This document shows positions 1 through 13,605 of a stretch of DNA of 64,000 nucleotides, piece by piece. The stretch lies in the NCBI RefSeq assembly GCF_039522025.1, contig NZ_BAAADB010000015.1:39758-103757 (forward strand), in the 5' to 3' direction. Source of the DNA: Deinococcus depolymerans. Lineage in GTDB: Bacteria > Deinococcota > Deinococci > Deinococcales > Deinococcaceae. The position numbers were made by a program, and so were the translations under genes. Numbering within the stretch: position 1 is the first letter of the stretch; every line of letters starts with the position of its first letter. A model generated the notes under the pieces. That model ran no database searches. It had not been told where the DNA came from and saw nothing but the letters and a program-made list of their open reading frames with translations.

Positions 1-398
<398 letters not shown>

Positions 399-556
399 GT
401 CCCGCATGGTAGGCGTTGCCGCGTGGCGGGGTGGGGGCGCTGTGCAGCACCCTGTGGGGAACACCCGCCTGGCCCGCGGTGCGACGGGCCGGGAAGCGGG
501 CCTTCACCTGCGCAGGTTGTGAGAAGTCTGTAGAGAATTCATGATGGAATCATGGA

Positions 557-1498
557 GTGAAGCTGAAGATCCACTCATCCCTGGTGGCCGCCCTGACCCT
601 CCTGAGCGCCGGTCTGTTCCTGCCGCCCGGCGTGCAGGCGCAGGCGACCGTGCCGCTGCCGAGCGCGCCGGCCGGCACGCCCCCCGCCCCGGCCACCGGC
701 AGCGGCGTGACCCTCCCGGGCGGCGCGGTCCTCAGCCCGGACCTGCTGGTCGCCAGCGCCGACGTGTTCGCGCAACTCGTCCAGGCGGACTTCCTGAGCT
801 GCGGCCAGGACGCCCGGCGCGACGAGCAGCTCGACCTGATCGCCGGGCGCGTCCTGCGGGGCTTCACGCTGAAGGCCGAGCTGGGCAGCGCGCGTTACCC
901 CGCCAAACGCTTCGCGAGTTTCGTCCTGCCCAGGCTCGGGCGGGCGAACCAGGTTGCCGGGGCGCTCGCCAACCAGTGCGCTCACCGGGTGGGATTCAGC
1001 CGTTACGGCGTCGCCGTGCAGGATGGCCGGGCCACGCTGGTATACGTGCAGCCCGCGCAGATCGAGGCGAGCGACCCGCACGGGTGGATGCTGCGGTTCA
1101 TGGCGATCACGAACGAGGCCCGGCGTCAGGGGCAGCGCTGCGGTGACCAGCTGTTCGGCACGACCGGCCCGCTGCGCTGGGACGACCGCCTTGCAAGCAG
1201 CGCCCAGATGCACGTCAACGACATGATCCGCCTGAACTTCCGCGGTCACGTGAATCCCGAGACCGGCAGCGAACCCCCGGACCGCGCCCGCGCCAGCGGC
1301 TACACCGGCGCGGCGGTCGGTGAGAACGCCGCCTACAACGTCCTGACGCCCGAGGAGGCACTCCAGGCGCTGCTGGACAGCCCGGGCCACTGCCGGACGC
1401 TGATGAACCCCGACTGGACCGCCTTCGGGGCCGCCATGGGCAACGGCGTCCCCGGCAACATCTTCAACACGTACTGGGTTCAGGATTTCGGCCGCTGA
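557..1498 (+). CDS. Secreted CAP-domain (SCP/PR-1-like) protein
   Basis: This is a 313-residue protein with a GTG start. The first 29 residues form a signal peptide (basic start, hydrophobic core, AQA end), so it is exported. A proline/alanine-rich linker and an unassigned middle domain follow. The last ~125 residues are a CAP domain: RLASSAQMHVNDM, FRGHVNPETG, GENAAYN and SPGHCRTLMNP, with the paired His and Glu of the family cavity. Bacterial CAP proteins are secreted and mostly of unknown function. A second, shorter CAP protein is at 63166-63663. TGGAAT at 545-550 fits a leaderless -10 imperfectly. The start is moderately sure. Confidence 0.85.
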   Translation: MKLKIHSSLVAALTLLSAGLFLPPGVQAQATVPLPSAPAGTPPAPATGSGVTLPGGAVLSPDLLVASADVFAQLVQADFLSCGQDARRDEQLDLIAGRVLRGFTLKAELGSARYPAKRFASFVLPRLGRANQVAGALANQCAHRVGFSRYGVAVQDGRATLVYVQPAQIEASDPHGWMLRFMAITNEARRQGQRCGDQLFGTTGPLRWDDRLASSAQMHVNDMIRLNFRGHVNPETGSEPPDRARASGYTGAAVGENAAYNVLTPEEALQALLDSPGHCRTLMNPDWTAFGAAMGNGVPGNIFNTYWVQDFGR

Positions 1499-1513
1499 GC
1501 AGCCGTGACGGCC

Positions 1514-1672
1514 CGTCCGGACTCCGGCTGAAAGCTGCGTGAAGGCGTTCAACCCGATGGGCCTCGCAGGGCGGCGCCGCAGCGCGAGCCGCAGAGCAAC
1601 GGGTTCCGGGTGGGGAACCGGCCCGTGGTGCGGGGAGTGAACGAGACCGGCGCGGTCCGTCTCCCGCCCGCC
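1514..1672 (+). repeat. Dispersed repeat, diverged copy A
   Basis: A diverged member of the window-wide repeat family. It opens with GTCCGGACTCCGG, has a weakened first hairpin, keeps the GAGC...ACGGGTTCCGG block and ends GAGACCGGCGCGGTCCGTC. It fills most of the 1499-1736 gap between two plus-strand genes. It is older or more mutated than the 26-39 kb copies. Confidence 0.6.
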
Positions 1673-1724
1673 GGCCGGGCGTCCTCATGAAGGCCGCCGA
1701 TATGGTGGCCGTACGGGGAGCCGC

Positions 1725-1730
1725 TACGCT
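1725..1730 (+). promoter_or_regulatory. Leaderless -10 box TACGCT for the CoA-disulfide reductase gene
   Basis: TACGCT ends 7 bases before the ATG at 1737, the standard leaderless spacing seen repeatedly here. No clear -35 is visible. Confidence 0.6.
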
Positions 1731-1736
1731 GCGGGC

Positions 1737-3077
1737 ATGCGGATCGTAGTGGTGGGCGGCGTGGCGGCCGGGATGAGCGCGGCCAGCCGGGCGCAGCGGT
1801 TCAGTGCGGACGCGCAGGTCGTGGTGTTCGAGCGTGGCGGGTTCGTCAGTTACGGCGCGTGCGGCCTGCCGTACGTGATCGGCGGGGAGGTCGGGGCGTT
1901 CAGTGATCTGGTGGCCCGCACGCCCGCGCAGATGCGGGCGCGTGGCATCCGCGTACGGACCCGGCATGAGGTGACAGACGTGGACGCGCGCGCCGGGACG
2001 GTCACGGTCCTGGACCGCGCGGCAGGCCGCACGACCACCGAACCCTACGACCGGCTGCTGCTGGCCACCGGGGTCTCCCCCGTCCGGCCGGACTGGGCGC
2101 ACACGGACCTGGCGGGCGTGCATGTGCTGCGCGACATCCCGGACGGCGAGGCGCTGGACGCCAGCGTGCGGGGCGCGAAACGCGCGTGCATCGTGGGCGG
2201 CGGCTACATCGGCCTGGAACTGGCCGAGGCGCTGCGGGCGCGTGGCCTGAGCGTGGTCCTGCTGGAAAAGGGCCCGGAGGTGGCGGGGCGGATGCTGGAC
2301 CGGCCGTTGCAGGCGCAGGTGCGGGAGGAACTGGAGCGCGGCGGCGTGGACGTGCGCTGCGGCGTGACCGTGCAGGGCCTGACCGGCCGCGGGCACGTGA
2401 CGGGCCTGCAGACGGACCGGGGGCTGGTGCGGGCCGACGTGGTCATCGTGGCGGTGGGCGTGACACCGAACGTGGAGCTGGCCCGGGCCGCCGGGGTCCG
2501 CCTGGGGAAGACGGGCGCGGTGGCCGTGAACGCCCGGCAGGAGACGAACGTGCCGGGCGTCTACTCGGCCGGGGACAACACCGAGAGCCTGCACCGGGTC
2601 ACGCGCCGCCGCGTGCATATCCCGCTGGGCCTGCCGGCCAACCGGATGGGGCGCGTGGCGGGCGTGAACATGGCCGGCGGGGAGGCCCGCTTTCCCGGCG
2701 TGGTCGGGACCGGGATCTTCAGGACCTTCGGGCTGGGCGTGGCCCGCACCGGCCTGACGCAGGCGGAGGCGGAGGCGCTGCACCTGAACGCCGTCAGCGT
2801 GGACGTCACCAGCACCGACCACGCCGGGTACCACCGCAGTTCCAGACCCATTCACGTGCGCCTGACCGGCGAGCGCGGCAGCGGGCGGCTGCTGGGCGCC
2901 CAGCTGATCGGCCACAACCACCTGAGCGTGAAGCGGGTGGACGTGGTCGCGGCCCTGCTGGGAGAGCGGGCCACCGCCCAGGACCTGTTCGACGCGGACC
3001 TCGCGTACGCCCCGCCCTTCAGTGGCGTGTGGGACGTGCTGCTGGTGGCCGCCGACCGGCTGCAGCGGACCCTGTGA
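1737..3077 (+). CDS. CoA-disulfide reductase family flavoprotein
   Basis: This 446-residue pyridine nucleotide-disulfide oxidoreductase starts at once with the FAD-binding motif VVGGVAAGMSAAS. The single redox cysteine is C42 in SYGACGLPY, the hallmark of the CoA-disulfide reductase/NADH oxidase/polysulfide reductase group rather than the CxxxxC glutathione reductase type. A second Rossmann motif (IVGGGYIGLE, ~155-165) binds NAD(P)H; SAGDNTES near 275 is the second FAD contact. The C-terminal dimerisation domain is present. The likely role is reducing CoA disulfide or related thiols in a bacterium that uses CoA/bacillithiol. Exact substrate is uncertain. The start is set by the leaderless promoter. 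Confidence 0.85.
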   Translation: MRIVVVGGVAAGMSAASRAQRFSADAQVVVFERGGFVSYGACGLPYVIGGEVGAFSDLVARTPAQMRARGIRVRTRHEVTDVDARAGTVTVLDRAAGRTTTEPYDRLLLATGVSPVRPDWAHTDLAGVHVLRDIPDGEALDASVRGAKRACIVGGGYIGLELAEALRARGLSVVLLEKGPEVAGRMLDRPLQAQVREELERGGVDVRCGVTVQGLTGRGHVTGLQTDRGLVRADVVIVAVGVTPNVELARAAGVRLGKTGAVAVNARQETNVPGVYSAGDNTESLHRVTRRRVHIPLGLPANRMGRVAGVNMAGGEARFPGVVGTGIFRTFGLGVARTGLTQAEAEALHLNAVSVDVTSTDHAGYHRSSRPIHVRLTGERGSGRLLGAQLIGHNHLSVKRVDVVAALLGERATAQDLFDADLAYAPPFSGVWDVLLVAADRLQRTL

Positions 3078-3117
3078 TTCGCGCCGCGCCGCGCCCGCGG
3101 CGTGCCAGACTGCGGCC

Positions 3118-4473
3118 ATGCAACGCCTGCGGTCCTTCACCACGTTCCTGCTCGCCACGGCCGTGGCGTTCTCCAGCGCACTCGCCCAGACCACGCCGGT
3201 GGACCGCCTGGCCGCCAGCTACCACTTCCCGGTCGGCAGCTACGCCCCGGCCAGCCGGATTGCGGCCCTGGAGACGCCGCTGCCGCCCGGCAGTCTCCAG
3301 CTCAATGAACCGGGCATCCCCGATGCCAACCTGATGGCCCACGGCTTTGAGACGCTGCCCGCGGAGTACGGGCTGCGCTGTCAGGACCGGGCGTTCTACG
3401 TGGCCCCGGCGGTGCCCGAGGATTTCTGGACGCTGCGCCGGACACTCCTGGACCTGCCGGACGCGGCCGGGCTGGGCGAGAGCAACGGTCAGGTCATCTT
3501 CCGCCGGAACCAGGTGTTCGGCTGGATGACCTGGCAGGGGTCCGCCCTGTTTCTGGGTACCTGCACCGTCGCCCCGGTCGCGGGGCCAGCCCGGACCTTC
3601 AGTCCCGTCATCGGGCTGTTCCAGGGTCAGCCTGTGGCGGTCATGGCGGGGCTCGACGGCACACTCGCCTGGTGCGGGCCGGGCGGCCCGGAGCGGACGC
3701 TGCGGCTGACCCGCGGGGGCCTGCGCGTCATGGCCCTGAGCTGGGACGGCGCGCGGCTGGCGGTGGCGGGCTGGGACCCGGGGCCGGTGATCCTGCTGCT
3801 GAACGCCCGGACGGGCGAGGTGCTGCGCCGCGTCGGGTGGTCGTTCGGCCTTGACGCCCTGGCTTTCTCCGGCGATGGCCAGACGCTGCTGGTCCACGAC
3901 GTCAATTCAACCTACGCGCTGCTGGACGCCCGGACGGGCGAGGTGCTGGGCGATTGGAGCAACGAGTCCTGGCGTCAGGGCGGGCTGCTGGGGGGCGGCG
4001 CGAGCAGCTTCGTTCAGGTGGGTGCCGGCTCCGGCCCCCTGCGGGTACTGGACGGCTTGACGGGCAGGATGACGCGCAATCTCAACAGCTACGAGGTCAC
4101 CGCCAACGCCCTGACCCCGGATGGACTGTGGGCGGTCACGGCAGACCGCCGGGGGCAACTGAAGGCGTACCGGTCGCGCGATACCAACCTGGGGTTTCCA
4201 CGCGCCCCGGATTCGGCCGTGACGCTGGGTACCGCCTCGGCCGCCACGCTCCTGATTCCCGGGCGCTCGCCGGACGAGGTTCTGGCCCTGGTGCCCAGCA
4301 GGACGTCCGCGGGCGCCGCGGCGGTGCAGCTGCTGGGCTGGCGGGTCAATGAGCGGAGCGTCGCGGCCCTCAACACCGTGGAGATCCGCCCGCGCGACCT
4401 GCTGGCCCTGGATCTGGGGGCGGGCACCCTGACGGCCGTGCCCGCCTGCCTGCCCGAACCCCTGCGGCCCTGA
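3118..4473 (+). CDS. Exported beta-propeller (WD40-like) protein, function unknown
   Basis: This 451-residue protein starts at ATG 3118, where a 22-residue signal peptide ending SALAQ begins; CAGACT at 3106-3111 is a plausible leaderless -10. From about residue 160 there are successive propeller-like blades, each with a small-residue strand, an SxDG-type turn (LSWDGARLAVAG, FSGDGQTLLVHD, LTPDGLWAVT) and a repeated LLxARTGEVL segment. This resembles WD40/quinoprotein-like propellers. It lacks PQQ or catalytic motifs I can name. The upstream reductase ends only 40 bases away, but the separate promoter argues for its own transcript. It converges on serA with a 13-base gap. Confidence 0.7.
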   Translation: MQRLRSFTTFLLATAVAFSSALAQTTPVDRLAASYHFPVGSYAPASRIAALETPLPPGSLQLNEPGIPDANLMAHGFETLPAEYGLRCQDRAFYVAPAVPEDFWTLRRTLLDLPDAAGLGESNGQVIFRRNQVFGWMTWQGSALFLGTCTVAPVAGPARTFSPVIGLFQGQPVAVMAGLDGTLAWCGPGGPERTLRLTRGGLRVMALSWDGARLAVAGWDPGPVILLLNARTGEVLRRVGWSFGLDALAFSGDGQTLLVHDVNSTYALLDARTGEVLGDWSNESWRQGGLLGGGASSFVQVGAGSGPLRVLDGLTGRMTRNLNSYEVTANALTPDGLWAVTADRRGQLKAYRSRDTNLGFPRAPDSAVTLGTASAATLLIPGRSPDEVLALVPSRTSAGAAAVQLLGWRVNERSVAALNTVEIRPRDLLALDLGAGTLTAVPACLPEPLRP

Positions 4474-4486
4474 GCTGCGGCCCTGG

Positions 4487-6106
<1,620 letters not shown>

Positions 6107-6211
6107 GGTTCTGAGGGTAAGCGTCCGGGGAGGGTGCGGGCAGGATTTGGCTAGGGGGAGGGTGCGGACTTCGGGTTTTCTTCAGGTGGGGTGGGTGGCC
6201 GGGGCGGGGGG

Positions 6212-6241
6212 TAGACTTCTATTTTTAGGTAAACCTAAAAT
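6212..6241 (+). promoter_or_regulatory. mntH promoter with DtxR/MntR-type operator overlapping the -10
   Basis: TTTTAGGT (6223-6230), two bases, then ACCTAAAA (6233-6240) form a perfect 18-bp palindrome of the kind bound by metal-sensing DtxR/MntR repressors. TAAAAT at 6236-6241 is a -10 box lying inside the right arm and ends 6 bases before the mntH ATG at 6248. TAGACT at 6212-6217 is a 4/6 match to a -35, with an 18-bp spacer. Repressor bound here would block the promoter directly, consistent with manganese repression of the importer. Confidence 0.8.
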
Positions 6242-6247
6242 GCGGGC

Positions 6248-7597
<1,350 letters not shown>

Positions 7598-7651
7598 GGG
7601 GGGGGCGGGGGCCTGCGCCTGGGCGCGGTTTCCGGTCCTGTTCCCCGCCCC

Positions 7652-8272
7652 TTACAGGCTGACGTCCAGCGGCAGGGCCGCGCCGAGCAGCGCGCCGTAC
7701 CGCTCGGTGCCGATCTCGCGGACGCCCAGCGTCTCCAGGTGCGGGTTCTGGATCTGGGCGTCCAGCAGGATGAACCCGCGCGCGTGCAGGTGCGCGGCCA
7801 GGTGAATCAGCGCGGCCTTGCTGCCGTTGGTGACGCGGTGGAACTTGCTCTCGGCGATGAACGCGCCGCCCAGCGCGAGCCCCAGCACCCCGCCCGCCAG
7901 TTCGCCGCCGCGCCAGACCTCGAAGGAGTGCGCCAGGCCCTGCGCGTGCAGGTGAAGGTACAGGGCGGCGAGTTCGTCACTGATCCACTCGCCGTCGCGC
8001 GGGGCGCTGCCGGGCAGGTCGCCGCGGCAGCCGGCCAGCACGTCCGGGAAGGCCGTGTCCACGCGCGGCTCGAACCGTTTCAGGTCGCGGCGCAGGCGCC
8101 GGGCGACGTGCAGGCCGTCCGCCTCGGTCAGCGGCACCACCGCGCGGTTCTCGACGGAGTACCACATCAGGCCGTCGCCGTTGTCCATCAGGAACGCCCC
8201 GGACGCGTAGTGGCGGGCCACCTCGCGGGTCAGGGGGTCCGGGTGGGTCAGGAAGGTGCGGGCGGGCGGCAA
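7652..8272 (-). CDS. aat: Leucyl/phenylalanyl-tRNA--protein transferase
   Basis: This 206-residue protein transfers Leu or Phe from tRNA to N-terminal Arg/Lys of proteins, marking them for the N-end rule ClpAP pathway. Visible family features are the YYSVENR-like WYSVENRAVVP segment, RRLRRDLKR, SFEVWRGGELAGGVLGLALGGAF, ESKFHRVTNGSKAAL and LLDAQIQNPHLETLG. It appears to start with TTG at 8272, one base after the thioesterase stop, with GGAGG just upstream, so the two are cotranscribed and translationally linked. Its N-terminus is shorter than in E. coli, as is common for this lineage. Confidence 0.9.
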   Translation of the reverse strand: MPPARTFLTHPDPLTREVARHYASGAFLMDNGDGLMWYSVENRAVVPLTEADGLHVARRLRRDLKRFEPRVDTAFPDVLAGCRGDLPGSAPRDGEWISDELAALYLHLHAQGLAHSFEVWRGGELAGGVLGLALGGAFIAESKFHRVTNGSKAALIHLAAHLHARGFILLDAQIQNPHLETLGVREIGTERYGALLGAALPLDVSL

Positions 8273-8273
8273 G

Positions 8274-8729
8274 TCACCCTCCGGCCGGCACGGGCCTGGG
8301 GTACAGGACCGCCTGCGTGCAGCGGAACAGGGCCATCAGCCGGCCGTCCGGGCCGCTCACCTCGGCGTCCCAGACCTGGGTGGTGCGGCCGGCGTGGACC
8401 TTGCGGGCCTCGCAGGTGACGGTGCCCTCGCGGGCCGTGCCGAGGTGGTTGCTCTTGAGCTCGATGGTGGTAAAGCCGCTGGCGTCGGCGGGCAGCAGCA
8501 TCCGCGTGCCGTACCCGCAGGTGGTGTCGGCCAGCGCGACGACGCTCGCGGCGTGCAGGAAGCCGTTCGGGGCGAGCAGTTCGGGCCGGACGGTCAGTTC
8601 GCTGCGCAGCAGTCCCGGGCCGGCGTGCGTGAAACGGATGCCGATCAGGCCGGGCAGTCGCCCGGCACCGAAGGCAGTCAGGGCCTCCGGGGTGGGCAGC
8701 GGGGTCGGGAAGTGGTCGGGGGCGCTCAT
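8274..8729 (-). CDS. PaaI-type hotdog thioesterase
   Basis: This 151-residue single-domain hotdog-fold protein has the PaaI/YbdB-type pattern: NGFLHAASVVALADTTCGYGTRML with the HxxxxxxLAD core, then STxELKSNHLGTAREGTVTCEARKVHAGRTTQVWDAEV. Such enzymes hydrolyse acyl- or aryl-CoA thioesters in the cytoplasm. It is the first gene of a two-gene operon with aat, which is not a metabolic link I recognise. The substrate cannot be read from sequence. Confidence 0.8.
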   Translation of the reverse strand: MSAPDHFPTPLPTPEALTAFGAGRLPGLIGIRFTHAGPGLLRSELTVRPELLAPNGFLHAASVVALADTTCGYGTRMLLPADASGFTTIELKSNHLGTAREGTVTCEARKVHAGRTTQVWDAEVSGPDGRLMALFRCTQAVLYPRPVPAGG

Positions 8730-8820
8730 GCCTCCCAGCCTACCCCGCTCCTCCCGGCGGCCCGGCCGGCAGTGGGCGGGCTCCTGTGACCGACGCCCCT
8801 GTGCGGGTCCCGCAGCGGCC

Positions 8821-8826
8821 TAGAAT
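8821..8826 (+). promoter_or_regulatory. Leaderless -10 box TAGAAT for recF
   Basis: TAGAAT ends 6 bases before the GTG start at 8833. It decides the GTG as start codon. Confidence 0.65.
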
Positions 8827-8832
8827 GGGAGG

Positions 8833-9965
<1,133 letters not shown>

Positions 9966-9969
<4 letters not shown>

Positions 9970-10835
9970 CCCGCGGCCGCCGCTTGAGCGGCCCGCGCGC
10001 CATCGGGGACCTCATGGGCGCCACGCTGGGCACCGCCCGCATCGCGCGGGGAATCGAGCGGGCGCGCGCCATCCTGCTGTGGCCGCAGGCGGTCGGACCG
10101 GAGATCGCGCGTCTCACGCGGCCCCGCACGCAGCAGGGCGGCACGCTGTTCGTGGAGGTGCGTGACAGCGCCACCGCCCACCACCTGAGCATGCAGCGCC
10201 ACCATTTCATGAAGGCGCTCAATGCCCTGATGCCGGACCAGCCGATCAGCGAGATCCGCTTCAGCGTGGGCACCGTGAAGGGCCCGGTCGCGGCGCCCAC
10301 GCCCGCACCGCTGCCCGCCCCGGACCGGGCGCGGGCGCGGCAGCTGGTCGAGGGCGTGCAGAGCGAACGCAGCCCCGAACTCCGGGGCGCGGCGCTGCGG
10401 GCCGCCGAGGCGATCACCCGCGCCCGGAAGTGGCGGGAGGAGCAGGGCTGGCGTCCGTGCCCGGTGTGCGGTGAGGCCAGCCGTGAGCAGCCGTGCCGGG
10501 CCTGCACGCTGACCCTGGACGACCCGAACGTGCGCCGCGCCGCGCGGCTGCTGCAACGCTGGCCGGAGAAACTGCCGGACCTGCACGGCACCCTGGGAGA
10601 CAGCGGAGCGGGCGCGGCGCGTTTCCTGGCGTTGCAGCAGCTCGAGGGGCAGCTGGACCTGCTGGCGCTGGAGTGCGTGCGCAGCGGGCACGAAGACGGC
10701 TACCGGGAATTCCTGGCGCAGCAGGCGGACGTGTTCATGGCGCTCACGCTGCGGCGCACGCGGGCGCAGCTGCGCCCGTCCGACCGCTCGCTGCTGCCGG
10801 ACAGTGCCCGCAGCGTCCTGAACGCCGGACGCTGA
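9966..10835 (+). CDS. DUF721 protein with a zinc-ribbon-like insert
   Basis: This 289-residue protein starts at the GTG that overlaps the recF stop. The first ~95 residues are a DUF721 (DciA-like) domain: [33 protein letters not shown] and [16 protein letters not shown]. Residues ~160-180 carry [16 protein letters not shown], four cysteines spaced as a zinc knuckle. The rest is helical and unassigned. DUF721 includes DciA, the widespread loader of the replicative helicase in bacteria without DnaC, and genes of this family often sit next to recF/dnaN/gyrB. A replication or repair role is therefore likely, but the fused Zn region is not standard. Confidence 0.75.
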
Positions 10836-10891
10836 GGCCGGCCGCCCCGGGCAGGGTTCCTTGGCCGGGTCTCCCCCGACCGGGTGGATGG

Positions 10892-10932
10892 GTGAATCCG
10901 CCTGCATTCACGCGCCGGGAGCGGGGTATCGT
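10892..10932 (+). promoter_or_regulatory. Promoter of the MoaB/Mog gene with inverted repeat at the -35 position
   Basis: TATCGT at 10927-10932 ends 6 bases before the ATG at 10939, a leaderless -10. GTGAAT (10892-10897) and ATTCAC (10906-10911) form an inverted repeat with an 8-base spacer covering the expected -35 site, so it may be an operator. Confidence 0.45.
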
Positions 10933-10938
10933 GACGGC

Positions 10939-11634
10939 ATGACCGACCTGAGTAAACCCGCGCCCCGTGCCCCCGAGCCTGCCGCGACGCCGGGCGGCGC
11001 GGCGTCCAGTGACGCGCACCGCGCGGCGGGTCCTCAGTCCGTGCGGGTGGCGGTCCTGACGGTCAGTGACACGCGGACACCCGAGACGGACACCAGCGGG
11101 CAGTACCTGCTGGCCGAACTGCGCGGGCAGGGGCACGAGGTGGTCGCGTACCGCGTGGTGCGCGACGACGCGGTCGAGATCCGCTCGGCGCTGGTGGCCT
11201 TCGCGCGCGAGGCGACGGTCGTGCTGTCGAGCGGCGGGACCGGCATCACCGGGCGGGACGTGACGGTCCCGGTCGTGGAATCCATGATCACCAAGCCCAT
11301 CCCGGGGTTCGGGGAACTGTTCCGGATGCTGTCGTACCAGCAGGTGGGCGGGGCGGCCATGCTGTCCCGCGCGGTGGGGGGACTGGTGCGCGGCGCGGTG
11401 GTGTTCGCGGTGCCCGGCAGCCTGAACGCCGTGAAGACCGCCTGGGAAGGCATCCTGCGGGACGAGATCGGGCACCTGGCGTTCGAGGTGACGCGGCACG
11501 GACAGCCGGGCGTGCTGGCCGCGCCACCGGCCCACACCCCGGCGGACGCGCCGGCGCTCCCGCCGGCCCCGCAGCCCGGCGCGGGTGGGGGCGTCGCGGC
11601 CGGGCTGGGCCGTCACCGCAAGGGACCGCAGTGA
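10939..11634 (+). CDS. MoaB/Mog-type molybdenum cofactor biosynthesis protein
   Basis: This 231-residue protein has the MoaB/Mog (MoCF_biosynth) fold: [20 protein letters not shown], then the catalytic loop [16 protein letters not shown] and the [18 protein letters not shown] tail helix. The family binds molybdopterin and adenylylates it before molybdate insertion; MoaB members may be less active. A poorly ordered Ala/Pro-rich N-terminus (~30 residues) and C-terminus (~45 residues) flank the domain. The start at 10939 is supported by the promoter; an upstream in-frame ATG at 10861 is less likely. Confidence 0.85.
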   Translation: MTDLSKPAPRAPEPAATPGGAASSDAHRAAGPQSVRVAVLTVSDTRTPETDTSGQYLLAELRGQGHEVVAYRVVRDDAVEIRSALVAFAREATVVLSSGGTGITGRDVTVPVVESMITKPIPGFGELFRMLSYQQVGGAAMLSRAVGGLVRGAVVFAVPGSLNAVKTAWEGILRDEIGHLAFEVTRHGQPGVLAAPPAHTPADAPALPPAPQPGAGGGVAAGLGRHRKGPQ

Positions 11635-11674
11635 GCCGTGGGGGACCGGTGACCGCCGGCCGGGACGGGCGACC

Positions 11675-12445
11675 GTGCCGGGCCTGAGCGGACCGCTGCT
11701 GCTGGCCCTGGCGCTGATCGGCGTGTACTGGCTGGCGCGGGTGGGGCGCGCGGCGCGGCTGGCCCTGCGGCCCGCGCAGGCGTGGTGGGCGGTGCCGGGG
11801 CTGGCGCTGCTGCTGCTTGCGCCGCTGCTGGACCTGCCGGCGCTGTTCGGGCTGGGAGCGGCGCTGCTGCTGCTGTCCGAGTTCGCGCCCGGTGCGTTCC
11901 GGCCCGCGCCGGCGCAGCTGCCGGGCCGCTGGGAGCAGGCCGGGTGGCCGCTGGTGAGCGCCGTGCTGGGCGCGGGCCTGCTGGCCGGCGGGAGCGGGAC
12001 GGGCGCGGCGGGGGCCGCGTGGCTGCCGCTGGCCGTCTCGGCGCTGCTGGCGGGCGGGGCGGGCCTGCTGGGCGCGGCGCTGACGCCGCTGCACCGGCGC
12101 GCGCCGCTGGGTTTCCAGGTCCGCTGGAACCGCACGGTCACGCCCGAGTGGCCGGACCTGAGCGTCACCGTGACGGATCAGGGGGCGTACCTGAAGAACA
12201 TTTCCGGGCGGGCGCTGCGGCTGGCCGGCTGGTCCCCGGCGGGCCTGAACGCGTGGTACCGGGTGCGGGAGGCGGGGGGGCGGCCGCTGCTGGAACTGCG
12301 CTCGGGTCAGGAGGCGCTGCTGCCGCTGACCGCGCAGGACAGCGGCGTGCGCGTCTGGTACGCGCCGCTGCGGGTGGACGAACCGCACCTGTTCCGCGCC
12401 GACTGGACCCCCCCGGACCGCGCCGACGCCCGCGTCCTGAACTGA
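11675..12445 (+). CDS. Membrane protein of unknown function
   Basis: This protein of about 256 residues, from a likely GTG start, lies 40 bases after the MoaB/Mog gene. The first half holds five or so hydrophobic helices very rich in Leu, Ala and Gly. The second half (from LGFQVRWNRTVTPEW) looks like a soluble beta-rich domain with LPLTAQDSGVRVWYAPLRV. I do not recognise the family. It is probably in the same transcript as the upstream gene. The start is uncertain because no RBS or -10 is clear. Confidence 0.55.
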   Translation: MPGLSGPLLLALALIGVYWLARVGRAARLALRPAQAWWAVPGLALLLLAPLLDLPALFGLGAALLLLSEFAPGAFRPAPAQLPGRWEQAGWPLVSAVLGAGLLAGGSGTGAAGAAWLPLAVSALLAGGAGLLGAALTPLHRRAPLGFQVRWNRTVTPEWPDLSVTVTDQGAYLKNISGRALRLAGWSPAGLNAWYRVREAGGRPLLELRSGQEALLPLTAQDSGVRVWYAPLRVDEPHLFRADWTPPDRADARVLN

Positions 12446-12447
12446 AG

Positions 12448-12493
12448 CGGGCGTGAAGGTTCCCTGATGGTTTTGCAGGGTTTTTCACGCCCG
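12448..12493. terminator. Long palindrome upstream of truD
   Basis: CGGGCGTGAA (12448-12457) pairs with TTCACGCCCG (12484-12493), a 10-bp perfect stem, with a nested CCCT/AGGG pair (12462-12465, 12477-12480). It lies 3 bases after the membrane-protein stop and could terminate that transcript or act as an operator for truD. Confidence 0.5.
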
Positions 12494-12525
12494 TCCGGGA
12501 ATCTCGGGGTATGGTGGGCAACATC

Positions 12526-13605
12526 GTGAGTCTGGTGTTTGACTGGTCGGCGCTGCGCGCCCTGACAGAAGGGCCGGGAACCGGCGGAATCCTCCGCCAG
12601 GAACCCGGCGATTTCCGTGTGGAGGAAGTGCCTCTGTACCTGCCGTCCGGTGAGGGCGAGCACCTGTTCGTGCAGTTCGAGAAGACCGGACACACGACCG
12701 CGCACGTCCTGCGGGAACTGGGCGTGCAGATCGGCGTGCGCGACCGTGACATCGGCGTGGCCGGCCTGAAGGACCGGCACGCGGTCACCACGCAGTGGAT
12801 CAGCCTGCCGGGCAAGGTGGAAGGGCGCCTGGGGTCGTTCACGCTGGACGGCGTGCGGGTGCTGCAGGTGTCGCGGCACACGAACAAGCTGGGCATGGGG
12901 CACCTGCGTGCCAACCGTTTCGTGGTGCGGGTGCGCGGCGCGGCCGGTCAGGCGGACGCCGCCCGGCAGACGCTGGCGCTGCTCGCGGCGCGGGGCGTAC
13001 CGAACTACTTCGGGCCGCAACGGTTCGGGCTGGGCGGCCTGAACGCCGAGGAGGGCCTGCGGGTCGTGCGGGGCGAGTCGCGGGTGCGTGATCCGCGCGT
13101 GCGGCGTTTCCTGACCACGGCGCTGCAGAGCGTGGTGTTCAACGGGTTCGTGAACCTGCGCCTGGAACGCGGCGTGTTCGACGGGCTGCTGGCCGGAGAC
13201 ATGGCCAAGAAGCACGACACGGGCGGCGTGTTTCAGGTCGAGGACGCCGCGCAGGAGACGCCGCGCGCGCTGCGGGGCGAGGTCAGCGCGACCGGTACGC
13301 TGTTCGGCAAGAAGGTCAAGCCCCTGACCCTGGACGCCGGGGTGCTGGAGCAGCAGGCGCTGGCGGCGCTGGGCCTGTCGGCCGGGATGTTCTCGTCACG
13401 CAAGGGGGACCGCCGCCTGACGCGGGTGTTCCCGGAGGACGTGAGCCTGACCCCGGAAGATGACGGGTTCACGGCCGCTTTCACCCTGCCGCGCGGGAGT
13501 TTCGCGACGAGCGTGCTGCGGGAGATCATGAAGACCGACGTGGACGCCGCCGGCAGCCCCGACGGGGACCCGGAGGACGCCGGGGCACTGGAGGACACCG
13601 AATGA
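12526..13605 (+). CDS. truD: tRNA pseudouridine(13) synthase TruD
   Basis: This protein of about 359 residues converts U13 of some tRNAs to pseudouridine. The catalytic motif [13 protein letters not shown] contains Asp83, the family nucleophile; RNRF-like [22 protein letters not shown] and [13 protein letters not shown] are other family hallmarks. I chose GTG 12526 because TATGGT (12510-12515), a good -10 box, overlaps the upstream ATG at 12511. Its stop overlaps the next gene start by ATGA. Confidence 0.9.
   Translation: MSLVFDWSALRALTEGPGTGGILRQEPGDFRVEEVPLYLPSGEGEHLFVQFEKTGHTTAHVLRELGVQIGVRDRDIGVAGLKDRHAVTTQWISLPGKVEGRLGSFTLDGVRVLQVSRHTNKLGMGHLRANRFVVRVRGAAGQADAARQTLALLAARGVPNYFGPQRFGLGGLNAEEGLRVVRGESRVRDPRVRRFLTTALQSVVFNGFVNLRLERGVFDGLLAGDMAKKHDTGGVFQVEDAAQETPRALRGEVSATGTLFGKKVKPLTLDAGVLEQQALAALGLSAGMFSSRKGDRRLTRVFPEDVSLTPEDDGFTAAFTLPRGSFATSVLREIMKTDVDAAGSPDGDPEDAGALEDTE

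Noticed and set aside
1464..3194. A 576-codon minus-strand frame over the CoA-disulfide reductase
   Set aside because: Shadow of the real gene; low-complexity His/Pro/Arg product.
12511..12513. ATG 12511 as truD start
   Set aside because: It overlaps the -10 box TATGGT (12510-12515); GTG 12526 fits transcription better.
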